Of a stretch of 5,824 nt of DNA, positions 1 to 5,394 are shown piece by piece. The stretch comes from Vulcanimicrobiota bacterium (GTDB lineage: Bacteria > Vulcanimicrobiota > Vulcanimicrobiia > Vulcanimicrobiales > Vulcanimicrobiaceae), in the NCBI GenBank assembly GCA_030040695.1, contig JASHTE010000049.1:1-5824 (forward strand). Reading direction: 5' to 3'. The notes under the pieces are model-generated. The model was not told where the DNA came from, ran no database searches, and saw nothing but the letters and a program-made list of their open reading frames with translations. Both the position numbers and the translations under genes were made by a program. Numbering within the stretch: the first letter of the stretch is position 1; the number at the start of each line of letters is the position of its first letter.

Positions 1-272
1 GCTTCGACGAGGTGCTCGAGTCTTTGGACCGATTCGTCATCGCCCCGCGTGCCGGAATCCGCCCGGAGGCTATCGAGCGCGCAATCGCCGCGGTCGATGC
101 GCCGCTTCGGGAAAAGATCCGCGTCCTGAACCTTCCTGAGCTCCCGGAGTCGGGAACGCTGCTGCGTTCGCTCCTTGCGCAGCGGCAGTCGGTGCGCTAT
201 CTCGTCCCGGATGCCGTATGGGAATACATCGTCTCGCACGCGCTGTATGGTTACGATGTCTCCGTCCTCTAG
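1..272 (+). CDS. nadD: Nicotinate-nucleotide adenylyltransferase (NadD), C-terminal part
   Basis: Only the 3' end of the gene is present; the reading frame enters from the left edge (first full codon at base 3) and stops with TAG at 270-272, giving about 89 residues. NadD is a cytoplasmic enzyme that joins nicotinate mononucleotide to ATP's AMP moiety, making deamido-NAD in NAD biosynthesis. The recognisable parts are the FVIAPRAG stretch, which resembles the family's 'v.RpG' strand, and the C-terminal SVRYLVPDAVWEYI block (about 189-230), which is the typical NadD ending followed by a short tail. The ISSTxxR signature expected just before this block reads ESGTLLR here (147-167), so the second Ser is Gly. 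The catalytic N-terminal HxGH motif lies outside the window. The stop overlaps the next gene's likely start by 26 nt. Family assignment is from the C-terminal pattern only, but it fits well. Confidence 0.82.
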   Translation, partial: FDEVLESLDRFVIAPRAGIRPEAIERAIAAVDAPLREKIRVLNLPELPESGTLLRSLLAQRQSVRYLVPDAVWEYIVSHALYGYDVSVL

Positions 273-666
273 GCCATGTTGCGCCGCCCTGCTCGGCTTA
301 GCTCTCTGCGGTTGCACGCCGGGCCCGAACGATGCCGCCGTGTGCAACGCATATGCCCAGATGCACAGCGGTGTCGAGGTCATCGCCGATGGGCGCGTCG
401 TTCAGGTCTTTGGAACGCGCGTCGGCCCGAGTGGTCCGCACGAAGGCTTCCTGCTAGCACTACACACCGGTTGTAGGCTCGTCGTGCGCATCGAGACGAA
501 TGTTGCGTTCACCGGTCCGATCCCGCTGCGTAACGGTAATGCGGTCGTCGTGAAAGGCGAATATGAGTACGATCCAAGCGGTGGCGTCATCCACTTCACA
601 CATCGAGAGCTGCGCGGGCATCACGCGAGCGGATATGTCGAAACTGGCGGACGGTTCTACTGGTAA
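247..666 (+). CDS. Small DUF3465-family lipoprotein
   Basis: This 139-residue protein starts at ATG 247; a second in-frame ATG at 256 gives 136 residues and is equally plausible. From the 256 start, residues 1-19 form a signal peptide with a short hydrophobic core (CCAALLGLALCG) and a lipobox L-C-G-C with the lipidated Cys at residue 20, predicting an exported, membrane-anchored lipoprotein. The rest resembles DUF3465: a VQVFGTRVGPSGPHEGFLL strand region, then PIPLRNGNAVVVKGEYEYDPSGGVIHFTH and a closing HHASGYVETGGRFYW. The family is built of beta strands with an OB-like look ('G.V..........H..F.v......v.i..N......pl..Gd.v...GeYe....GGviHwTH.d..g.H..G.i...G..Y'). Its biochemical function is not known to me. 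It overlaps nadD by 26 nt and maf by 32 nt, so translation is probably coupled. No strong Shine-Dalgarno precedes either ATG. Confidence 0.78.
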   Translation: MVTMSPSSRPCCAALLGLALCGCTPGPNDAAVCNAYAQMHSGVEVIADGRVVQVFGTRVGPSGPHEGFLLALHTGCRLVVRIETNVAFTGPIPLRNGNAVVVKGEYEYDPSGGVIHFTHRELRGHHASGYVETGGRFYW

Positions 667-1252
667 AGAGCTCCGTGCGATCGTGCTCGCGAGCGCTTCG
701 CCGCGACGCTCGGAGCTCTTGCGCAGCCTCGGCCTCATCGTGGACGTCGTGCCGAGCGGATACGCCGAGCCCGAGGATAACGAACTCGCGCCGCCCGAAC
801 TCGCCACGCGCCACGCGGGAGCGAAGCTCGATAGAGTTCGCGAGCGTTTCCCCACCGCCGTCGTCGTTGCAGCCGACACCGTCGTCGACCTCGACGGACG
901 ATCGCTCGGGAAGCCGCGCGATGCACTTGAGGCGACTGCGATGTTGCGCTCGCTCTCGGGGCGCTCGCACCTCGTACACTCTGCATACGCGCTTGCCGTT
1001 CCGGATGCACAGACGCTCGCGCGCCTTTCGACGACCCTCGTCCGTTTTCATGAACTGAGCGAGGACGAGATCGCGGCCTACGTTGCGACCGGCGAGCCGA
1101 TGGACAAAGCTGGGGCGTACGGGATACAGGGCCGAGCAGCAGCTCTCGTCGAGACGATCGACGGCGACTATTTCACCGTCGTCGGCTTCCCCCTCGGTGA
1201 CTTCATTCGCACGCTGCGGCGCTTGGGATTTAGGCTCCCGAGCGCGAAATGA
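635..1252 (+). CDS. maf: Maf-family nucleoside triphosphate pyrophosphatase (dTTP/UTP type)
   Basis: This is a 205-residue cytoplasmic protein, normal for Maf (about 190-210). Maf proteins hydrolyse nucleoside triphosphates to the monophosphate and pyrophosphate and are thought to clear non-canonical or excess nucleotides; some affect septum formation. The hallmarks are in order: SASPRR at residues 20-25 (phosphate-binding Arg pair), Lys64, ADTVV with the catalytic acidic Asp81, GKP at 92-94, and EPMDKAGAYGIQG at 154-166. The YGIQG form with Gln165 is typical of the YhdE-like subfamily active on dTTP and UTP, rather than the YceF subfamily. I chose ATG 635 because the family core begins at residue 16; an earlier in-frame ATG at 563 would add 24 unrelated residues that belong to the lipoprotein's coding sequence. 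It overlaps the lipoprotein gene by 32 nt and lies 12 nt before mreC; maf next to mreC is a common bacterial arrangement. Confidence 0.95.
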   Translation: MSKLADGSTGKELRAIVLASASPRRSELLRSLGLIVDVVPSGYAEPEDNELAPPELATRHAGAKLDRVRERFPTAVVVAADTVVDLDGRSLGKPRDALEATAMLRSLSGRSHLVHSAYALAVPDAQTLARLSTTLVRFHELSEDEIAAYVATGEPMDKAGAYGIQGRAAALVETIDGDYFTVVGFPLGDFIRTLRRLGFRLPSAK

Positions 1253-1264
1253 TGATTCGCCCCC

Positions 1265-2065
1265 GTGTACCAAGACGAACGAAAGCTTCTTGCGCTGATC
1301 GGCGTCATCATCGTCGCCGGAGTTCTCCTATTCGTGCAACTGGGTGCGGCTCGTAGCGGCCGGCCAGGGCCGATCATATGGGCGGGGTCGACCGCCGTCG
1401 CCTTCGTCGAGCAGATCGCCTCGGCGTTCATCGGCGGCGTACGCGACGCGGGCGGGACCGTACTCTCAGTCCCGCAGATGAGCCGTCGGAACGCGATGCT
1501 CCACGCGCAGAACGAGCAGCTCCAAGCGGAGAACGCCCGGCTCCAGGAGCAGCTCGCGCAAGAGGTCTCTACCGCCGCGATCGACCCGGTCGTGAGGGAC
1601 AATCCTGAAGGCATCGAGGCCCGCGTCGTCGGTTTTCCGCCGGAGAGCGAATCCCGCACCGTGACGATCGACCGCGGATCCCGAGCAGGCGTGAAGGCGG
1701 ACGACGGCGTCATAGCACCGGAGGGCGTCGTAGGCCGCATTGCCGAGGTCGGACCTTTCTCGAGCACGGTGCTCCTCATCACCGACTACACGAGCCGGAT
1801 TCCAGCGATCGTCCGTCACGGACGATGGTGGGGGATCGCGCAGGGAAACCTCACGAGTGTTCGGCTGCAATATGTCTCGCAAGACGCGACGTTGCGTGTC
1901 GGTGACGTCGTCGTGACGGGCAACGGCCGCTCGTTCGACTCCGGAGTGCCGATCGGCACGATCGTCGAGATCGATCACAACGATGCTGCGCTCTATCAGA
2001 CTGCCGTTCTGCGCCCAGTCGTAGAGCTCGGCGCACTCGATCGCGTTGTCGTACTCTCGAAGTAA
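1265..2065 (+). CDS. mreC: Rod shape-determining protein MreC
   Basis: This 266-residue protein starts with GTG at 1265. An in-frame TGA at 1253-1255 rules out any longer form, and no clear Shine-Dalgarno is visible. MreC is an inner-membrane anchored periplasmic scaffold that dimerises and activates PBP2 within the elongasome. Residues 1-7 are short and charged and 8-26 form the membrane helix (LLALIGVIIVAGVLLFVQL). Residues 72-100 form a classic MreC coiled coil rich in Gln, Glu and Leu (repeated L.AEN.RLQEQL pattern). From about 115 to 264 comes the two-beta-barrel core, with recognisable VTIDRGSRAGVKADDGVIAPEGVVGRI, LITDYTSRIPAIV and GDVVVTGNGRSFDSGVPIGTI segments. Length is within the family's normal range. 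The stop lies inside the first codons of mreD (20-nt overlap), consistent with an operon. Confidence 0.96.
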   Translation: MYQDERKLLALIGVIIVAGVLLFVQLGAARSGRPGPIIWAGSTAVAFVEQIASAFIGGVRDAGGTVLSVPQMSRRNAMLHAQNEQLQAENARLQEQLAQEVSTAAIDPVVRDNPEGIEARVVGFPPESESRTVTIDRGSRAGVKADDGVIAPEGVVGRIAEVGPFSSTVLLITDYTSRIPAIVRHGRWWGIAQGNLTSVRLQYVSQDATLRVGDVVVTGNGRSFDSGVPIGTIVEIDHNDAALYQTAVLRPVVELGALDRVVVLSK

Positions 2066-2585
2066 GGCTCCGCCCCGCTACGCGGGCCCGGCTGCGCGCA
2101 CGGCTGCAGTGTGGCTTCTCGTTGCGCTCGTCGTTCAAGCGTCGCTCATGCATTACACGATCGTGCGCGGCGTCGAGCCGAGCCTCGTGCTCGTCGCCGT
2201 CGTGTGGTATGCGATGCGCGCCGACGCAGGGCGCGCGACGCTCTACGGTTTCTTCGCCGGCCTTGGAGAGGATTTGATCGCCTTCGATGCGGGCGGTGCG
2301 TGGACGTTCTCGACGGCAATAGCGGCGTTTCTCGCTTCGCTGCCGACGCGCCGCTTCTTCGAAGATTCCATTCCGCTCTTCATGCTCGTGACCGCGTGCG
2401 TGACGCTCGTGCGCGCGCTCGTCTTCTGGAGTGTCTTGACGATCGAGGGCTATCCGCCCGGACTCGGTACGCTTCATTTCCACGAGGCACTGCTGCAAGC
2501 GGTGCTCAACGCCGCGCTCGCAGGTGCCGTGATGCTCGTCTCGCGACGCTGGGAGCGGCGCGGGCTCTCACGGCGGCGCCGATGA
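2046..2585 (+). CDS. mreD: Rod shape-determining membrane protein MreD
   Basis: This 179-residue integral membrane protein is probably initiated at TTG 2046, which overlaps mreC by 20 nt; the next in-frame alternative, GTG 2109, would cut into the first membrane helix. MreD works with MreC in the inner membrane as part of the Rod system that organises lateral cell-wall synthesis. About five or six hydrophobic segments can be seen, roughly at residues 19-40, 44-58, 64-80, 85-99, 108-131 and 147-166. The GFFAGLGEDL stretch (68-77) between helices is the most MreD-like signature, resembling the conserved 'G...GL..D' loop. The C-terminus is strongly basic (RRWERRGLSRRRR), which by the positive-inside rule should be cytoplasmic. 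Sequence conservation in this family is low, so assignment rests on this motif, topology and position between mreC and mrdA. Its TGA overlaps the next start as ATGA. Confidence 0.9.
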   Translation: MSYSRSKAPPRYAGPAARTAAVWLLVALVVQASLMHYTIVRGVEPSLVLVAVVWYAMRADAGRATLYGFFAGLGEDLIAFDAGGAWTFSTAIAAFLASLPTRRFFEDSIPLFMLVTACVTLVRALVFWSVLTIEGYPPGLGTLHFHEALLQAVLNAALAGAVMLVSRRWERRGLSRRRR

Positions 2586-4438
2586 CACCGCTTCGCCCCG
2601 CTCGCAGGCGCATCTCTTGGGAGCGCCCGCCGTTGCGAATCATCGTCTTTGCGCTCGTCATACTCGCAGCGCTTCTCGTGCTCGCGGTGCGGCTGGCGAT
2701 CATCCAGCTCGTAGACGGCGCTACGTACCGGGCCGCGGCACAAGAGAACCAGATCCGTCTCATTCGCGTCTCGGCACCGCGTGGTCTCATCTACGATCGG
2801 CACCTCATCGTCATCGCGCGCAGTCGCCCCTCGTTCGTCGTCGCGCTCATTCCGTCGGAAATCGTGGATCTTCGGCACGAAATGCACGTGCTCTCTGAAA
2901 CGATCGGCGTACCGGAGCAGTCCCTCGAGGAACAACTCTTCCATCATCACGGCATCGACTACGCGAACTTCTCGCAGATCGTCGCCAATGAACCCTATGG
3001 CCCCATCATACTCGCTGTCGATCTTCCGGTTCCCACGGTGGCACGGCTCTCGGAGATCTTGACCGATCTTCCCGGGATCGACGTCGAGGTACAGCCGATC
3101 CGTGATTACCCCTACGGCGAGATCGGATCGCATATCGTCGGCTACGTCGGTGAGATCAGCGAGGCCGAGTACGCGCGACTGCGCCGATTCGGCTACTCGC
3201 CGAACGACGTCATCGGGAAGGACGGACTCGAGGCGGAGTACGACCCCTATCTGCGCGGACAACCCGGCGGCGAGCAGATCGAGGTCGACGCCTCCGGGCA
3301 GGTCGTGCGCGGAGCGGAGTTTCCTCAGAAGCCCGCGATCCCGGGTGATGCGCTCGTTACGACGATTGACTGGCGTTTGCAGCGCATCGTCGAACGTGCT
3401 CTGGCGGCGGGCATCAGGAGCTGGGGACACGGACAACCGCTTTCCGGCGCGGTCGTTGCAGAGGACCCGTACACCGGCGGAATCCTCGCACTCGCGAGCT
3501 ATCCGAACTTTGATCCGAACGCCTTCGCGCAGGAAAACTCCAAAGAAGTCGAGGCCTACCTCACCTCGCCGCTCGAGCCGCTCTTCGATCGCGGGATCGC
3601 CGCAGCAACGCCGACCGGCTCGACGTTCAAGATGGTTACGGGCTCGGCCGCGCTCACCGAAGGTGTGATCAAGGTGGATCAGGTCGTCTACGACAGTGGA
3701 GAGTGGGATTGCGGCGGCTACATCGCGCGCGACATCGCCGCGGGTGGACTCGGCGATACGACTTTCGTTCCCGCCCTTGCCGCTTCGAGCGACGGTTACT
3801 TCTACCGGCTCTCGTGGTACTTGGGAAACGAACGCTTGCGCAAATGGGCCTTGCTCTTCGGCCTCGACCAGCTAACCGGCATCGATCTTCCGGGTGAGGG
3901 AGAGGGGAACTGGCCGACCGACGCGTGGATGGAGCGCACGTACAACCTACCCCTGGAACCGAGTGACGCATGCTTCCTCGGCATTGGGCAGGGCGCGATG
4001 CAAGCGACGCCGCTCCAAATGGCAAACGTCGCCTCCGCTGTCATCAATGGCGGCACACTTTACCGCCCGCACGTCGTCGATGAAATTCTGGCGCCCGACG
4101 GCTCCGTTCTGCGCCGCAGCTCCGTTCACGTCGTGCGCGTGATTCCAGCATCGCCGGAGGCGCTCGCAGCCGTTCGCGCTGGCATGGCCCGCGTTACGGA
4201 TCCCGGCGGAACCGCGTACGGCCTGGCGATCGAAGGGCTGCCGTTCTCGGGGAAGACGGGCACCGTCGAGACGGAAGGCGGACACGGCCCGAACACGACG
4301 TGGTTCGTCTGTTGGGCCCCGACCGATCACCCGAAGTTCGCGCTGGCGGTCTTCGTCGACCGCAGCGGCGGGTACGGCGCCAGCGTCGCGGCGCCGATCG
4401 CTCGCGCGATCCTGGTTACGTATTTCGGGAAAAAGTAG
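2582..4438 (+). CDS. mrdA: Peptidoglycan D,D-transpeptidase PBP2
   Basis: This 618-residue class B penicillin-binding protein is close to the length of E. coli PBP2 (633). PBP2 is the elongasome transpeptidase that crosslinks new lateral-wall peptidoglycan in the periplasm, working with RodA and activated by MreC. A basic N-terminus leads into a single membrane anchor (about 20-36). The PBP dimerisation/pedestal domain spans roughly 60-230, with APRGLIYDR at 65-73. The transpeptidase domain follows and carries all three active-site motifs: S347-T-F-K350 with nucleophile Ser347, S402-S-D404, and K558-T-G560. GIGQGAMQATPLQMAN (467-482) is a further PBP2-type signature. The start ATG 2582 overlaps the mreD stop as ATGA (4 nt); a longer in-frame reading beginning at 2111 is a shadow of mreD. 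The expected Asn-Gly after YDR is His-Leu, a mild departure in a non-catalytic region. The last 23 nt overlap the convergent gene on the minus strand. Confidence 0.97.
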   Translation: MTPLRPARRRISWERPPLRIIVFALVILAALLVLAVRLAIIQLVDGATYRAAAQENQIRLIRVSAPRGLIYDRHLIVIARSRPSFVVALIPSEIVDLRHEMHVLSETIGVPEQSLEEQLFHHHGIDYANFSQIVANEPYGPIILAVDLPVPTVARLSEILTDLPGIDVEVQPIRDYPYGEIGSHIVGYVGEISEAEYARLRRFGYSPNDVIGKDGLEAEYDPYLRGQPGGEQIEVDASGQVVRGAEFPQKPAIPGDALVTTIDWRLQRIVERALAAGIRSWGHGQPLSGAVVAEDPYTGGILALASYPNFDPNAFAQENSKEVEAYLTSPLEPLFDRGIAAATPTGSTFKMVTGSAALTEGVIKVDQVVYDSGEWDCGGYIARDIAAGGLGDTTFVPALAASSDGYFYRLSWYLGNERLRKWALLFGLDQLTGIDLPGEGEGNWPTDAWMERTYNLPLEPSDACFLGIGQGAMQATPLQMANVASAVINGGTLYRPHVVDEILAPDGSVLRRSSVHVVRVIPASPEALAAVRAGMARVTDPGGTAYGLAIEGLPFSGKTGTVETEGGHGPNTTWFVCWAPTDHPKFALAVFVDRSGGYGASVAAPIARAILVTYFGKK

Positions 4439-4754
4439 ACTCGTCGGTTCGTACGATAATGAGCGTCTGCCAGATCGCTTCACGCACAGAGGCATCCGGC
4501 TCGTCCGCAAGCGCACTTTCGAGCACCGCAATCGCCCACGCGCTTGCGACGACGCCGAGCCGCCGTACGATCGCCGTGCGCTCCCGCACGTCCAACGACA
4601 CCGTGTCGCCGAGAATCAACGTGGTCCAGTTCGCGCTCGGCGACCGCAGCGCAATTGCAGAGGCTGCAGTCTCCCGCGCAAGACGCCGCCGCTCGGCGGC
4701 GACGTATACGGCCGCCACGAGGAGCAGCAAGACGAGGGCGCCGACGAGAGGCAC
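4416..4754 (-). CDS. Membrane-anchored short HEAT-like repeat protein (unknown function)
   Basis: I do not recognise this gene by name. It encodes 112 residues from GTG 4754, read leftward to TAA at 4416-4418. Residues 3-20 (LVGALVLLLLVAAVYVAA) are one strong membrane helix, followed at once by ERRRLAR; by the positive-inside rule this suggests the C-terminal part faces the cytoplasm. The rest is predicted helical, with RTAIVRRLGVVASAWAIAVL then LESALADEPDASVREAIWQTL (about 59-98), which looks like one and a half HEAT repeats. A longer in-frame reading upstream lacks family-like character and overlaps the preceding gene; GTG 4754 sits 1 nt after that gene's TAA and directly before the helix. 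It may scaffold other proteins at the membrane, but that is inference. Its 3' end overlaps mrdA by 23 nt in convergent orientation. Confidence 0.7.
   Translation of the reverse strand: MPLVGALVLLLLVAAVYVAAERRRLARETAASAIALRSPSANWTTLILGDTVSLDVRERTAIVRRLGVVASAWAIAVLESALADEPDASVREAIWQTLIIVRTDESTFSRNT
4684..4701. other. Perfect 7-bp GC-rich hairpin
   Basis: CGCCGCC and GGCGGCG are separated by GCTC, giving a 7-bp all-GC stem with a 4-base loop. It lies inside the minus-strand membrane-anchored HEAT-like gene (codons just after its membrane helix) and about 245 nt past the mrdA stop on the plus strand. No T-run follows on either strand, so it is not a standard intrinsic terminator. It could be a pause or RNA-end-stabilising structure for the incoming mrdA transcript, or simply a product of Arg/Ala-rich GC-biased codons. 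Confidence 0.25.
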
Positions 4755-4755
4755 G

Positions 4756-5394
4756 TTATGCCGCCAAAGCGGCGGCGGCGTGCAATGCGTCAACCGCACC
4801 ACGCAGTTGCGTTTGCAATGCAGGGTCTCCGCCCTCGACGAGTGCGCGCAGGAAAATTTCCGGAGATTGTTCGGCGAGCCCCGTGAGACGCCGAGCGAGT
4901 GCCGTGCGGTAGCTCGTGAGCGCAACGTATTCGACGCCGCGACAGCGGATCGTCGTGCCGAGCAGCTCCGCCGAGATCGCCCACGGAATCACCGAGCCGA
5001 GCGGCGCACGCTCGAGCTCGAGGAGAAGCACGCCGATGCGATCCAACGCCACCTCCCCGATCAGGCATGAGTCCGGTGGCGTGGCGTCGTTGCCTGGCTC
5101 CGCGTCAACGATTGCCCTGACGACCTCGGTGAGGCGCACGCGCATCTCTTCGCTCTCGATCTGCTCCGCTCGCACCTCGCGCGGCGCGCGGACGAAGAGC
5201 CGCTCGCACCGCTCGCGTAGCGGCTCACCGAAATGCTGGAGCGAGCGCGAGAGCTCCTGTGACCCAACTACCCTATTGGGAAGCAACAGCGCAAGAGCGA
5301 TCGCATGCATGAGAAGGCCGCTCCCCGTCAGGTGCTCGAGCACGCGAACGCGGTGCAGCAGCGAGTGCGGCGGAAGGGCGAGTGCGGCCGTCAC
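4756..5394 (-). CDS. Helical protein with C-terminal HEAT-like motif (unknown function)
   Basis: I do not recognise this gene. It encodes 212 residues from GTG 5394, whose bases overlap the previous gene's TGA as GTGA (4 nt), to TAA at 4756-4758. An upstream in-frame extension to 5694 is arginine-rich, compositionally odd and a shadow of the preceding gene, so I reject it. There is no signal peptide or strong membrane helix; HAIALALLLPNRVV near the N-terminus is only mildly hydrophobic, so the protein is probably cytoplasmic. It looks alpha-helical throughout, with charged amphipathic stretches such as LRERCERLFVRAPREVRAEQ and VRLTEVVRAIVDAEPGND. The C-terminus (about 178-205), IFLRALVEGGDPALQTQLRG then AVDAL, resembles the HEAT motif in both flanking genes. 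No catalytic motif is visible. The three-gene organisation suggests it partners the two membrane-anchored neighbours. Confidence 0.68.
   Translation of the reverse strand: MTAALALPPHSLLHRVRVLEHLTGSGLLMHAIALALLLPNRVVGSQELSRSLQHFGEPLRERCERLFVRAPREVRAEQIESEEMRVRLTEVVRAIVDAEPGNDATPPDSCLIGEVALDRIGVLLLELERAPLGSVIPWAISAELLGTTIRCRGVEYVALTSYRTALARRLTGLAEQSPEIFLRALVEGGDPALQTQLRGAVDALHAAAALAA
4760..4773 (-). other. Short inverted repeat just upstream of the last minus-strand gene's start
   Basis: GCCGC and GCGGC flank a 4-nt CAAA spacer, giving a perfect 5-bp hairpin. On the minus strand it spans the last codons of the middle gene and ends 5 nt before GTG 4754, so in mRNA it would cover the ribosome-binding region of the downstream gene. 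A ribosome finishing the middle gene would melt it, which would couple translation of the two genes. In GC-rich DNA such short repeats also occur by chance, so the regulatory reading is inference only. Confidence 0.25.

Noticed and set aside
596..1273. Antisense open frame of 225 codons over maf
   Set aside because: maf motifs on the plus strand are unmistakable, and the antisense product is charged, unstructured-looking and without motifs.
2111..2581. Extension of mrdA upstream to 2111
   Set aside because: The added 157 residues are Arg-rich and overlap mreD; the PBP2 protein begins naturally at ATG 2582 before its membrane anchor.
2474..3436. Long open reading frame (320 codons) antisense to mreD and mrdA
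   Set aside because: It opposes two clearly recognised genes, is Arg/Asp-rich with no family-like pattern, and is typical of antisense open frames in high-GC DNA.
4376..4396. GGCGCC inverted pair near the 3' end of mrdA as a terminator
   Set aside because: GGCGCC is itself palindromic, no T-run follows, and the region is coding on the plus strand.
4300..5070. Plus-strand open frame of 256 codons past mrdA
   Set aside because: It begins inside mrdA in another frame and is Arg/Ser/Thr-rich low-complexity; the minus-strand genes have a membrane helix, clean junctions and natural composition.
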